Source: JBQDBK01 sp052090825 (GTDB lineage Bacteria > Bacillota > Clostridia > Tissierellales > Peptoniphilaceae). From it: DNA of 64,000 bases. The translations under genes were made by a program, and so were the position numbers. The notes under the pieces were generated by a model. That model saw only the letters and a list, made by a program, of their open reading frames with translations, searched no databases and was not told where the DNA came from. Shown in pieces: positions 17,313 to 26,008 of the stretch; the first letter of the stretch is position 1; each line of letters starts with the position of its first letter. The stretch covers positions 1 through 64,000 of the forward strand of contig JBQDBK010000009.1 in NCBI GenBank assembly GCA_052090825.1, written 5' to 3'.

Positions 17313-17645
17313 AAGTATTTTTTAATCTTTTTTATATATAGACTACAAAATTTAATATAACTATAATAGTAAAAATAGTAGACAATAGAATAACGAATAA
17401 AATTCTTAGTTAATATCCTTTAAAATTTATATTTATTTAGTATTTTCATTCAAGCTAAAATAAAAAAACTAAATTACTTAAAAGATTTTTCTTAATACTT
17501 TCTATATCATTTGTTTTATAATTTTGAATTTTAATAAGTTACAATTCTATAAATTGATTTAGAAATAGAAAAACTTATAAATTTTTTAAAATAACCTCAA
17601 AACTTAAACAAATTAATAAAATAAACCGTATATCGAATAATTCAT
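17311..17645 (-). pseudogene. lrgA: decayed lrgA (holin-like protein)
   Basis: Directly upstream of the lrgB remnant. An ATG at 17643-17645 follows AAGGAG. After an early frameshift the minus strand reads IRFILLICLSFEVILKNL. About 17470-17520 reads IESIKKNLLSNLVFLF, matching the LrgA motif before FvPa. About 17340-17400 reads FVILLSTIFTIIVILNFVVYI, like the LrgA C-terminal helix. Frames break at several stops. The total span, about 111 codons, is close to a normal LrgA. Order lrgA-lrgB and near-abutting ends support the call; it is by eye only. Confidence 0.65.
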
Positions 17646-17684
17646 ATTTACTCCTTATTCTTTGATAAATATATTTTTACAAAG

Positions 17685-17728
17685 AAAAATCCTAATTAAC
17701 ACATAGTTAAGTATTAATTAGGATTTTT
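17685..17728. terminator. intrinsic terminator after tRNA-His, symmetric
   Basis: A 15-bp perfect stem (17685-17699 with 17714-17728), ending in AAAAA/TTTTT on either side, can stop transcription from both strands. It closes the rph-rdgB/GNAT/tRNA-His unit and insulates the lrgAB remnant. Confidence 0.85.
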
Positions 17729-17751
17729 TATATATATGTAGCTAATTTATA

Positions 17752-17829
17752 TGGGGTGGATAGTGGGATTCGAACCCACGATCTCAAGAGCCACAATCTT
17801 GCGCCCTAACCAACTAGGCCATACCCACC
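17752..17829 (-). tRNA. tRNA-His (GTG)
   Basis: Full cloverleaf with encoded CCA (17752-17754). The acceptor GTGGGTA pairs with TATCCAC, with the extra G-1 opposite C73 that marks histidine tRNA. The D-loop is in GGCCTAGTTGGTTAGG. The anticodon stem CAAGA/TCTTG encloses loop TTGTGGC (anticodon GTG), and the T arm is GTGGGTTCGAATCCCAC. It lies 57 bases after the GNAT gene, with a terminator behind it, so it is likely cotranscribed and processed. Confidence 0.97.
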
Positions 17830-17886
17830 ATAATTATCGGCAACATATATATATTAACAAATTTACAAGCTTTAGTCAATAATTAA

Positions 17887-18627
17887 TTACAAAAGTTCAA
17901 TCTTTTCTTTAATTTTATCATATATAATAAAATCTTTATCCTCACTTAAACTTATGCCTATATATCCTTTAGATAAAATATCTAATTGACTTTCTATATT
18001 GTCTCTTTTTATATATATTTCATCTCCTAACATTACCTCTTTAATATTTTCATCTAGAAAAGTTATAAATCTGTAAACTCCATTCGGTTTGTCAGAAGTA
18101 GGATATTTTCTTTTAAGTGCTCTTACTTTCAATCCTCCATTTAAAGCATTTTGAAGACTAAATAAATTATAAGGTGATATAGTCGACATGAACTTTCTGT
18201 AGCCTTTTTCTTCATACAATTCTTTTACAAATTTAAATGTAGTAAATTGCAGTTTATTCCCAGTATATTGAGGATCGACTATAGTAGATTTTAAGTAAAT
18301 AATATTAGATCTTTCTTCCAAGGGAAGATTTATATCTTCAGCTAATTGATTTTCTTCGCTATTCATAATGACAATATATCTTTCGGCAACAATATTATCT
18401 TCGTCATCAAAAACGCCCAAAATTTTACCCGATTTATGATAAGGTTGAAAAGTTTCTTTTTTTGGTTCAAGCATAAAAAGTTCTTTGTTTTCTAAATTAG
18501 AATATATCTTTTCCATCAATTCATATACTTGGTCTAAATCCTTATCTTCTAACCATCTCATAGTTAAGTTTTTTTCTACCTTTTTTCCATCAACTTTCTT
18601 AACTGCAACTATATTCCCAAGTGACAT
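17887..18627 (-). CDS. GNAT-family N-acetyltransferase-like protein
   Basis: A 246-residue protein. Its first 170 residues look like a GNAT fold: RWLEDKDLDQVYELMEKIY at the start, a central strand IIYLKSTIVDPQYTGNKLQ where V/I-x-P..G-x-x-L is typical of the acetyl-CoA loop, then FVKELYEEKGYRKFMSTISPYN. The C-terminal 70 residues are not recognised. Substrate unknown. ATG with AGGAGGG; 17 bases after rph-rdgB, so cotranscribed. Confidence 0.65.
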   Translation of the reverse strand: MSLGNIVAVKKVDGKKVEKNLTMRWLEDKDLDQVYELMEKIYSNLENKELFMLEPKKETFQPYHKSGKILGVFDDEDNIVAERYIVIMNSEENQLAEDINLPLEERSNIIYLKSTIVDPQYTGNKLQFTTFKFVKELYEEKGYRKFMSTISPYNLFSLQNALNGGLKVRALKRKYPTSDKPNGVYRFITFLDENIKEVMLGDEIYIKRDNIESQLDILSKGYIGISLSEDKDFIIYDKIKEKIELL

Positions 18628-18644
18628 TTAAAGCCCTCCTGATA

Positions 18645-19952
18645 TTATTTAAATTTATATTTTTTATTTAAAAAATCTTTAAATTCATTTAAAGCAATAT
18701 TTCTATGACTTATTCTATTTTTATCAATGCTTGAAACTTCTGCAAAAGTCTTATTATAACCGTCCGGAATGAATATAGAATCATAACCAAATCCATTTGA
18801 ACCTTTTTCCTTATAAGCTATTCTTCCTCTACATATACCCTCAAATTTAAATTCTTTACCATCGGAATTGATATATATTAATACTGTTTTAAAATAGGCA
18901 TTTCTATTTTTGCTTTCTCCTAACTTTTTTAATACTTTATCCCTATTATCTTCATCTTTATTTAAATCCGAATAACGAGCTGAATATACTCCAGGTTCAC
19001 CATTTAAATCCTCTATAAAAAGCCCAGTATCATCGGCGATAACACTATAAGGAGTTTTTTCTTTTATGGCACGAGCCTTTAATCTAGCATTCCCTTCTAG
19101 AGTGCTTTTTACTTCTTCAACCTCTATACCTCCTAAATTAGCCTCTGTTTTAGAAATTATATTTATAGGTAAATCTTTCATGATTTCCTTCATTTCTCTT
19201 AATTTATTTAAATTATCGCTTGATAAAACTAAACTTTCTTTATCTAAGAGAGCTTTATTTTGTAAATCAAGAATTTTTTTAAGTCCTATTTCTGATAAAT
19301 CTAACAAATCATTTAAGTCTCTTCTTGAAAAAGCTTTACCTTCAGCTGTTCCTTGGATTTCAATTATATCTAATTTTTCATTTACTATAACATTTAAATC
19401 AACATCTGCCTTAGAATCTTCTTTATAATCTAAATCTAGAAGTTTTTTATTATCAACAATTCCAACACTTATTGCTGCTACCTGACTTTTTATTGGATTT
19501 TCACTTATTGTCCCATTTTTAATCGCTTTTTTGATAGCAAGAGATATGGCTATAAAAGCTCCATTTATACTGGCAGTTCTGGTCCCCCCATCAGCAGATA
19601 TTACGTCACAATCTACCCAAATAGTTTTATCAGGAATTTTTGAAAAGTCTATACATGATCTTAAACTTCTACCTATTAATCTTTGTATTTCTTGAGTTCT
19701 TCCATCAATTTTACCTTTAGATATATCTCTAATTTTTCTTAAATGAGTAGAACCTGGTAGCATAGAATACTCACAAGATAACCACCCTAATCTTTTCCCT
19801 TTTAGAAAAAACGGAACTTTGTCTTCTATAATAGCTGTACAAATTACCCTTGTATTTTCAACTTCTATTAAAACCGAACCTTGTGGATTAGGTGTATAAT
19901 TTAAATTTAATTTTATTTCTCTTATTTGATCATGTTTCCTATATTTACGCAT
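18645..19952 (-). CDS. rph-rdgB: fused RNase PH / XTP-dITP pyrophosphatase (Rph-RdgB)
   Basis: A single 435-residue frame holds two enzymes. Residues 1-240 are RNase PH, the phosphorolytic 3' tRNA exonuclease (SVLIEVENTRVICTA, LSCEYSMLPGST, GRTQEIQRLIGRSLR, WVDCDVISADGGTRTASING). Residues 241-435 are RdgB/HAM1, which removes ITP/XTP from the nucleotide pool (LVLSSDNLNKLREM, VIADDTGLFIEDLNGEPG, GFGYDSIF). The genes are adjacent in many Firmicutes; here they are joined with no stop. ATG after GGAGG; a hairpin terminator lies only 12 bases upstream. Confidence 0.95.
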   Translation of the reverse strand: MRKYRKHDQIREIKLNLNYTPNPQGSVLIEVENTRVICTAIIEDKVPFFLKGKRLGWLSCEYSMLPGSTHLRKIRDISKGKIDGRTQEIQRLIGRSLRSCIDFSKIPDKTIWVDCDVISADGGTRTASINGAFIAISLAIKKAIKNGTISENPIKSQVAAISVGIVDNKKLLDLDYKEDSKADVDLNVIVNEKLDIIEIQGTAEGKAFSRRDLNDLLDLSEIGLKKILDLQNKALLDKESLVLSSDNLNKLREMKEIMKDLPINIISKTEANLGGIEVEEVKSTLEGNARLKARAIKEKTPYSVIADDTGLFIEDLNGEPGVYSARYSDLNKDEDNRDKVLKKLGESKNRNAYFKTVLIYINSDGKEFKFEGICRGRIAYKEKGSNGFGYDSIFIPDGYNKTFAEVSSIDKNRISHRNIALNEFKDFLNKKYKFK

Positions 19953-19963
19953 TTTACCTCCAA

Positions 19964-19994
19964 AATAATAAAGAGGCTAAAACCTCTTATTATT
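19964..19994 (-). terminator. intrinsic terminator between the amidase gene and rph-rdgB
   Basis: The stem is AATAATA-AGAGG with one offset (19964-19976 with 19983-19994), loop about 6, then ATTATTTT. It ends the pilus/amidase operon. Because it stands 12 bases before the rph ATG it could also act as an attenuator for read-through. Confidence 0.75.
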
Positions 19995-20004
19995 TTACTA
20001 ATAT

Positions 20005-21345
20005 CTAATTGTTTTCTATATATTTTATTTTGTAATTTTCTATTCCTTTAAATAATCCATTTGCTAATTTTTCTATATACTCTTCATCTATTATTTTATC
20101 ATAATCATCTGGATTTGACATAAATCCAAGCTCAGCTAAGGCTGATACTGATTTGGTCTTATTTAAAACAACTAAGTCAGGTCTATTTTTTATTCCTCTA
20201 CTATTACTTTCTGTCTCTTCTAATAAAGCTTTTAACAATTCATCTGCAAAATACTTTTGTTCAGTACTTTTAATTATTACTTTTGATTCAGATGCATATA
20301 AGACTTCTATCCCTTTGGCTTCTCTATTGTCAGAACTATTAAAGTGTATGGATAAAAACAATTCAGAATTTAACTTATTAGATACACTAGCCCTATCTAA
20401 CAATTTAATATACTCATCTTCAGTTCTTGTCATTATGGTTTCATAACCCCTAGATTTTAATTTATTATTTAATATCTTTGCTACTTGTAAATTTAAGTCT
20501 TTTTCCTTAAGACCTGAATCAACTATAGCTCCCGAATCCTTTCCTCCATGTCCAGGATCTATAACTATAGTAATAGGACCTTCAGCTTTTATCTTTTTAC
20601 TTATAGTTCTTTTCTCTTTGTTTTCTTTTAAATCTTCAATTGTCAAACCTGCTGCTTTATACGCTTCTTTATTATCTTTATCTTCTACTTTATTTGTTTC
20701 TATTTTTTCTGTATTGGATATAAATGATGATTTAGCTTTATTTGCAGTCTCAACAACTGGCTTAGATTCTTTAATTAAATCATTTTTATTTTTATCATTA
20801 GAATTATTACTCTCATCAGAAGTAGAATTAACTTTAGAGACGCTTTCTTTATCTTTTACTTTTACAGTACTTATTATTGCTTGTTGAGAATCTCCATTCC
20901 ACGACACTTTATAATCCATTGCTTCTGATAAAAATCTTAATGGAACCATAGTTTTTGTTTCAACTTTAGGTTCATTGAATTTTGCAAATCTCGGCACTGA
21001 ATCATTATTTAATTTAATTTTTTTATCATTTACATATACTATATTAGAATCAATTTTTAGTTTAATCCTTTTATTATTTAATTCTATAGTTGCACTCTTT
21101 ATTTTATTATCCCACTTAACATTAGCTCCAAGTCCTTCTGTCAATTCTCTTATTGGTACAAAAGTTCTGGAATTTAAGTTGTATGGTTTAAAATCCGATT
21201 TAATCTCTTTACCATCTACTACTACACTCACATCACTTACCTTAACATTTTTATTATTAATAATTACCTTAAAATTAGAACTAGCTTCAACATTTGAAGT
21301 AACAAAAAATAATATTAATATTAAATATAAAATAGTTTTTTTCAT
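20005..21345 (-). CDS. secreted N-acetylmuramoyl-L-alanine amidase
   Basis: Signal peptide (MKKTILYLILILFFVTSNVEA), copper-amine-oxidase-like stalk domain (about 25-160: VVVDGKEI, RTFVPIRELTEGLGA, MVPLRFLSEAMDYKV), a Ser/Asn/Lys-rich linker and an Amidase_3 catalytic domain (about 258-440). Zinc ligands are the His of DPGHGGKDSG, the Glu of KEKDLN and the His of LSIHFNS; the catalytic Glu is in LAELGFMSN. It cleaves the lactyl-amide bond in peptidoglycan. The frame opens 15 codons earlier, but GGAGGATTT precedes the ATG at 21343-21345, which begins the signal peptide. Confidence 0.92.
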   Translation of the reverse strand: MKKTILYLILILFFVTSNVEASSNFKVIINNKNVKVSDVSVVVDGKEIKSDFKPYNLNSRTFVPIRELTEGLGANVKWDNKIKSATIELNNKRIKLKIDSNIVYVNDKKIKLNNDSVPRFAKFNEPKVETKTMVPLRFLSEAMDYKVSWNGDSQQAIISTVKVKDKESVSKVNSTSDESNNSNDKNKNDLIKESKPVVETANKAKSSFISNTEKIETNKVEDKDNKEAYKAAGLTIEDLKENKEKRTISKKIKAEGPITIVIDPGHGGKDSGAIVDSGLKEKDLNLQVAKILNNKLKSRGYETIMTRTEDEYIKLLDRASVSNKLNSELFLSIHFNSSDNREAKGIEVLYASESKVIIKSTEQKYFADELLKALLEETESNSRGIKNRPDLVVLNKTKSVSALAELGFMSNPDDYDKIIDEEYIEKLANGLFKGIENYKIKYIENN

Positions 21346-21396
21346 AAATCCTCCTAGATTATTTATACAGCATAGATTTTTTAAAGTCAATGAAAT

Positions 21397-22377
21397 TTAC
21401 ACTACTTTATATAATTCATCAGATTCAACTTCAGTTATTAGTTTATCTTTATCTTTTATATATAAATCTTTACCTTCTTTAACTATACCTATTGCACTTA
21501 TGCTTATATTCTCCTTAACTGCATCTATTTTTAACTTTATAAAATCTTCTTTTGTAAGTACAAATAACATACTTCCTGAAGAAATTAATTTATATGGATT
21601 TATATTAAAATGATCACTTATTTTCATAGTCACATCTTCTATAGGTATACTATCATTATTAATTTCTATTCTCTTGTTTAATAAATGGCTCACCTCAAGT
21701 AAAGCTCCATAGACTCCACCTTCTGTTATGTCATGCATAAATTTAACATTATTTTTCATAGCTATTTTTGATTCTTTTAAAACTGATAATGAGTTTTTAA
21801 ACTTTTCAATAACATACTTTTCTTCTTTACTCAAAATATTTCTTAATTCTTCTTTTTTCTCTGAATAAATAATAGAACTTCCTTCAATACCTATGCTCTT
21901 TGATATAGCAATTATATCACCAGAATTTATATTTTTATAATTTAAGGAAGTATTTTTTTTGACTCTTCCTAAAACTGTAGAAGTTACAACTATCTTATTT
22001 ACAGCATCTGTTACTTCAGTATGCCCCCCAATTATATCTAAATTAAGTTTATTACTTTCTTTATTAGCATCTATAATAATTTTTTTTAGATCTTCCAACT
22101 CTGCTTCAGGAGGCAATAGTATACTTAATAAAATACCAACAGGTTCTGCTCCTTGACAAGATATATCATTGCAAGAAACATTAACTGCCAACACTCCTAA
22201 ATCTTTAGTAGATCCTGTTATAGGATCAATAGATAAAACTGCCAAATCATCACCTATATCTAAAACAGCATTATCTATACCAATGCTAGCACTTGTTAAA
22301 ACTTCTTTTCTTTTTAAGCTTATATTACTAAAAATATATTCTTCTAATTGAACATTTGATAATTTTCCTACTTTCAT
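21397..22377 (-). CDS. AIR synthase-related protein (HypE/ThiL/PurM superfamily)
   Basis: The 326-residue protein has the PurM-like N-terminal half (DNAVLDIGDDLAVLSIDPITG, AVNVSCNDISCQGAEPVGI) and C-terminal ATP-binding half (NNVKFMHDITEGGVYGALLEV, ISSGSMLFVL). This is the HypE-like clade often named 'AIR synthase'. No hydrogenase genes are near, so a HypE role is not supported and the true reaction is unknown. Its ATG overlaps the stop of the GspL-like pilus gene (ATGA), placing it firmly in the pilus operon. Confidence 0.75.
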   Translation of the reverse strand: MKVGKLSNVQLEEYIFSNISLKRKEVLTSASIGIDNAVLDIGDDLAVLSIDPITGSTKDLGVLAVNVSCNDISCQGAEPVGILLSILLPPEAELEDLKKIIIDANKESNKLNLDIIGGHTEVTDAVNKIVVTSTVLGRVKKNTSLNYKNINSGDIIAISKSIGIEGSSIIYSEKKEELRNILSKEEKYVIEKFKNSLSVLKESKIAMKNNVKFMHDITEGGVYGALLEVSHLLNKRIEINNDSIPIEDVTMKISDHFNINPYKLISSGSMLFVLTKEDFIKLKIDAVKENISISAIGIVKEGKDLYIKDKDKLITEVESDELYKVV

Positions 22378-23732
22378 CTCTCATCTTCCAATTCTACTTT
22401 TATTTTAAAATTTATAACTCCATCATAAATATCTTCTTCTATTAATTCGCTATTATAGCTAATACTTTCCATTACTTCATCGATTTTCTTTTTACTTTTT
22501 GATATACCAGAAATATAACCTAAATTATTTTCAAAATAATATTCTGTAAATAAAATATTCTCATTTACACTATCTTCAAATTTTAAAAATAATTTATGAA
22601 ATATCAGATTGTTTTTCTTATTAATTTCTAAATTTTTATTTTCATTTCTAATTTTTATTAATTCTTTGTTTTTATTTTTTAAAGTTCTAAATTCATTAGT
22701 ATTAAAACTTTCATCTAGCTTATTTAAGTTTAACTCCAGTTTTCTGGTCAAATTATAATTATTATTCAATACATTTTTTAAATAAGTAAAATATAGACTA
22801 TTGGAAATTATAATTGAAGCTAAAATAAGAGGAATAATATAGTTTAATTTTTCTTTTTTTCTTGATTTAAGAAAATTGAAATTATTATCTAAAAGCATAT
22901 CATTATTACTTAATTCAAAATCAATTTTATTATTTTCATTTAAATTTTCAAATAAGTCTTTGCTATAATCTAGAGATGCACTCCCTATAAATAAAATATT
23001 TTCTTTATTACATAATTCAGAGATATAATTTATTTTTTTATAAATTAATATTTTCGATTTATTTATTAATTTTTCTTTTTTTATTTCTTCAATATATGTA
23101 TATTTTAAATTCAAAATATCTTTAAATTGATTATAATTTAATTCATATTCTTCTAATAGTTTTGTGAAATCATTATAAAAAATAGATCTATTAACATTAT
23201 TATTATCTATAATTATGTTAGATAAGCCAAAATAAACAAAAGTTTTATTTTTTACATTTAAAGCATCTAATATATGATAAATACCTAATAGATCTTTATT
23301 TAACTTTTCAAAAATATATAAATAATCATTAAATATATCCTTGGGAAATAATCTAATATCACAATTTATAGCATTATCTAATTTTGAATATTTATACTTA
23401 ATTATATACTCATCTAAATTTATAGGCAAAGCCTCTTCCACTTCATAAGAAATCATAGAGTCTAAATCTTCTAAAGAAATTTTAGGTAGTTTTAATTTTA
23501 TATTTAAAATTTTATCTGTAACAAATAATAAAACAAAATTATCCAGGCTATCATTATTTTCAAAATATTTTTTTAAAATATAATATAAATGAGACTTATC
23601 CAGTATTAAACTATTTTCTATTACCTTTCTTGGAATGTCTATTTCTGATGAGCTCTCTTCATTTATTATTTTAAAAGATAAATCTTCTACTATTATATAG
23701 GTTAAACGTCTATACTTTTTAAATAATTTCAT
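22374..23732 (-). CDS. type IV pilus assembly protein, PilM/GspL-like with PilN-like tail
   Basis: A 452-residue protein. The first ~300 residues resemble the actin-like PilM/GspL cytoplasmic domain (LKLPKISLEDLDSMISYEVE followed by EALPI and EYIIKY). One membrane helix follows (about 307-327, IIPLILASIIISNSLYF), then a coiled segment and a small extracytoplasmic domain like PilN/GspL. PilM and PilN are usually separate, so this is the GspL architecture. The longest frame opens at 23771, but GGTGATTTT stands right before the ATG at 23730-23732, which overlaps the peptidase stop as ATGA. Confidence 0.65.
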   Translation of the reverse strand: MKLFKKYRRLTYIIVEDLSFKIINEESSSEIDIPRKVIENSLILDKSHLYYILKKYFENNDSLDNFVLLFVTDKILNIKLKLPKISLEDLDSMISYEVEEALPINLDEYIIKYKYSKLDNAINCDIRLFPKDIFNDYLYIFEKLNKDLLGIYHILDALNVKNKTFVYFGLSNIIIDNNNVNRSIFYNDFTKLLEEYELNYNQFKDILNLKYTYIEEIKKEKLINKSKILIYKKINYISELCNKENILFIGSASLDYSKDLFENLNENNKIDFELSNNDMLLDNNFNFLKSRKKEKLNYIIPLILASIIISNSLYFTYLKNVLNNNYNLTRKLELNLNKLDESFNTNEFRTLKNKNKELIKIRNENKNLEINKKNNLIFHKLFLKFEDSVNENILFTEYYFENNLGYISGISKSKKKIDEVMESISYNSELIEEDIYDGVINFKIKVELEDER

Positions 23733-24427
23733 AAAATCACCTTTAATATACTCATTCCTATATATGGACACAAGGCTATAGCATCTTTTTTATTCTTTTT
23801 TTTACTAACTATTAATATTATACTAACTATTGCAGCAAATATAAATGTATTTCTAAATATTATTAAGGCATCAAAATAAGAATTAGAAAAAAATCCTGAT
23901 AAAGCTCCAAATAAGATATCTCCTTCTCCCATAGCATGTGTGAATTTAAAAATTATAAAATAAACTAATAATAATGTGAACAAAGATAAAATAGATATAA
24001 GAAATGAACTATTACTTATATACTTATAGAATATTTCTAAAAACAGTAAAATTATAATATCAAAAATATAAATTTCTTTAATTCTTAAATCTGTAAACGA
24101 GATTATAATTATAATACAAGCTTCTAATAATCTAATAAAAAAATATAAATTTAATCCATATTTTTCATAAATTAATAGAAAAATCATTCCTGTGATTATC
24201 TCAATCAATATATTTAAAAAAGAAATTTTAGAATTACATTTATTACATTTTCCTTTTAATAATAAATAACTTATTATTGGAATATTTAAATATATAGGTA
24301 TTATACTTCCACAATTTTCACACCTACTCCTTCCAAATAAAAAAGTTTTTATATCTTCTCTCCTGTAAATAAAGGCTCCCATAAGAGAGCCTATGCAAGA
24401 ACCTATTATAAAAATTAAAAATTTCAT
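23729..24427 (-). CDS. prepilin peptidase (A24 family)
   Basis: Integral membrane aspartyl protease/N-methylase that matures prepilins. The N-terminal GSCIGSLMGAFIYR, a four-Cys zinc loop (CENC...CNKC) and the two catalytic aspartates in SFTDLRIKEI and MGEGDILFGA are visible, with about seven membrane helices in 232 residues. ATG with GAGG 7 bases away, directly after the prepilin gene it processes. Confidence 0.93.
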   Translation of the reverse strand: MKFLIFIIGSCIGSLMGAFIYRREDIKTFLFGRSRCENCGSIIPIYLNIPIISYLLLKGKCNKCNSKISFLNILIEIITGMIFLLIYEKYGLNLYFFIRLLEACIIIIISFTDLRIKEIYIFDIIILLFLEIFYKYISNSSFLISILSLFTLLLVYFIIFKFTHAMGEGDILFGALSGFFSNSYFDALIIFRNTFIFAAIVSIILIVSKKKNKKDAIALCPYIGMSILKVIL

Positions 24428-24434
24428 ACTAACC

Positions 24435-24812
24435 TCAGTTACTATTTATTTCCTTTAATTCTTTTCCTTCAACTTTAACCTCACCAGGGGATACAGTAAT
24501 ATTCCCATCTGTGTCTACTCTAATTTTAAAATCATTTTCTCCATCTTTTAAAGCTTTAGCAGGTTTAGGAATGTTTCCTTCAAAATAATCTTTTAAATCA
24601 TTAATTGAAATGTCGCTTTTATTTTCCGGATTTTCTATTAAGTACATTATTGCAGCATTTTTTATTTCTTTTACATTTACATTATGAGCCGCTGCTTGTG
24701 CTGTTAAATTTGATTTGCTAAATCTTGGTATAGCTATAGAAACTAAAATTAAAATTATAGCTATAACTATAACAAGCTCAACCAAAGTAAAAGCTTTTAA
24801 TTTTTTATTCAT
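24435..24812 (-). CDS. type IV prepilin (ComGC/PilA-like major pilin)
   Basis: A 125-residue class III prepilin: short basic leader MNKKLKA, then FTLVELVIVIAIILILVSI, with Glu5 of the mature protein present. The residue before the cleavage site is Ala7, where Gly is almost invariant. The C-terminal domain is small (about 90 residues) with no cysteine pair. It is the only pilin in the cluster. Ribosome binding site GAGGTG. Confidence 0.92.
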   Translation of the reverse strand: MNKKLKAFTLVELVIVIAIILILVSIAIPRFSKSNLTAQAAAHNVNVKEIKNAAIMYLIENPENKSDISINDLKDYFEGNIPKPAKALKDGENDFKIRVDTDGNITVSPGEVKVEGKELKEINSN

Positions 24813-24823
24813 TTTTCACCTCT

Positions 24824-26008
24824 CTAGTTAAAATTATTCACTAAATCAAACATAGGCAAAGCTATAGATATAAGAATAAATCCAATAAATATTGATATTA
24901 TTAATATCATAATAGATTCTATCAAAACAATAAATTTATGCTGATTAGTTTCCAATTCATATTCTAATAATTCATCTATAGACGAGACTATATCTTTCAT
25001 GTTAGAAGACTCTTCTCCAACTTTTATCATAGATATTACAAGTTCTGAAAATATTTTATATTTCCCTAAAGCTCTTGATAAACTTTCTCCTCTATATAAA
25101 TCTTTCAATACTTCCTCTAAACATTTTCTTAAAGCTAAATTTTCAGTAGAACTTATAATTACCTCTATTGATTCAGGTATATTTGTTCCTGAATTTAATA
25201 AAAACTTCAATTGACTTAGAAAATTTTTCACTAATATGATTTTATATACATTGATTTTTAGTTTTAAACTATCAATATATAGTTTTCCTTTAATAGTACT
25301 AAAATATAACATAAAAAAAATTATTAAAATAAATATAAGAAAAATTATAAAAAGTATATTATGTAATATAAAACTTGAGCTATTTATCAAAATTCTTGTC
25401 AATAATGGTAAATCCATACCATTATCTTTAAAAATTTCTGCAAAAGTTGGTAATATATTTAAAACCAAGAAATTAACTATTATTATTGTTACTATTATTA
25501 ATAGTACTGGGTATGTTAATGCATTTTTTACTTTATTTTCAAAGATAGTTCTCTTTTTATAATATTGAGATAAATTATACAATACATTAGATAAATTAGA
25601 TGATTTTTCTCCAATTTTAATCATGTTTATTAAAAATATTGGAAATATTCCAGTGTTTTTAAGTGAATCACTTAATTCTTCTGCTGATAATAAATCAGAA
25701 TATATTTTTAATATTATTTCTTTTTTCTTTCCTTTATAGTTACTAGAAATAATTTCAAAAGTATTCACTATACTAATATTAGAATTTATTAGCACATAAA
25801 GTTGGTATAAAAATAAATATATATCATTATTATTAAAAATTTTTATATTTAGATGTAATTTTTTGTTAATTTCTATACTTTCTTTGATGCTAATTGGTCT
25901 AAGTGACATATCTTTAAGCTTATCTTTAGCTTCATTTTCATCCTTTGCATATATTGTATCTTGAATAATTTTTTTATTTTTATCGAAAGCTTTATATGTA
26001 AATCTCAT
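24824..26008 (-). CDS. pilC: type IV pilus inner-membrane platform protein (PilC/GspF)
   Basis: The 394-residue protein has the two duplicated GspF cytoplasmic domains (SNLSNVLYNLSQYYKK; ESSNMKDIVSSIDELLEYE) and three membrane segments (about 165-185, 215-240, 360-385). The PilC start MRFTYKAFDKNKK is typical. It anchors the assembly ATPase PilB, whose stop its ATG overlaps (ATGA). Confidence 0.92.
   Translation of the reverse strand: MRFTYKAFDKNKKIIQDTIYAKDENEAKDKLKDMSLRPISIKESIEINKKLHLNIKIFNNNDIYLFLYQLYVLINSNISIVNTFEIISSNYKGKKKEIILKIYSDLLSAEELSDSLKNTGIFPIFLINMIKIGEKSSNLSNVLYNLSQYYKKRTIFENKVKNALTYPVLLIIVTIIIVNFLVLNILPTFAEIFKDNGMDLPLLTRILINSSSFILHNILFIIFLIFILIIFFMLYFSTIKGKLYIDSLKLKINVYKIILVKNFLSQLKFLLNSGTNIPESIEVIISSTENLALRKCLEEVLKDLYRGESLSRALGKYKIFSELVISMIKVGEESSNMKDIVSSIDELLEYELETNQHKFIVLIESIMILIISIFIGFILISIALPMFDLVNNFN

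Noticed and set aside
16751..17684. Mobile element or small RNA in the gene-free stretch
   Set aside because: No terminal repeats, transposase pieces or conserved RNA folds were found; decayed lrgAB explains most of it.
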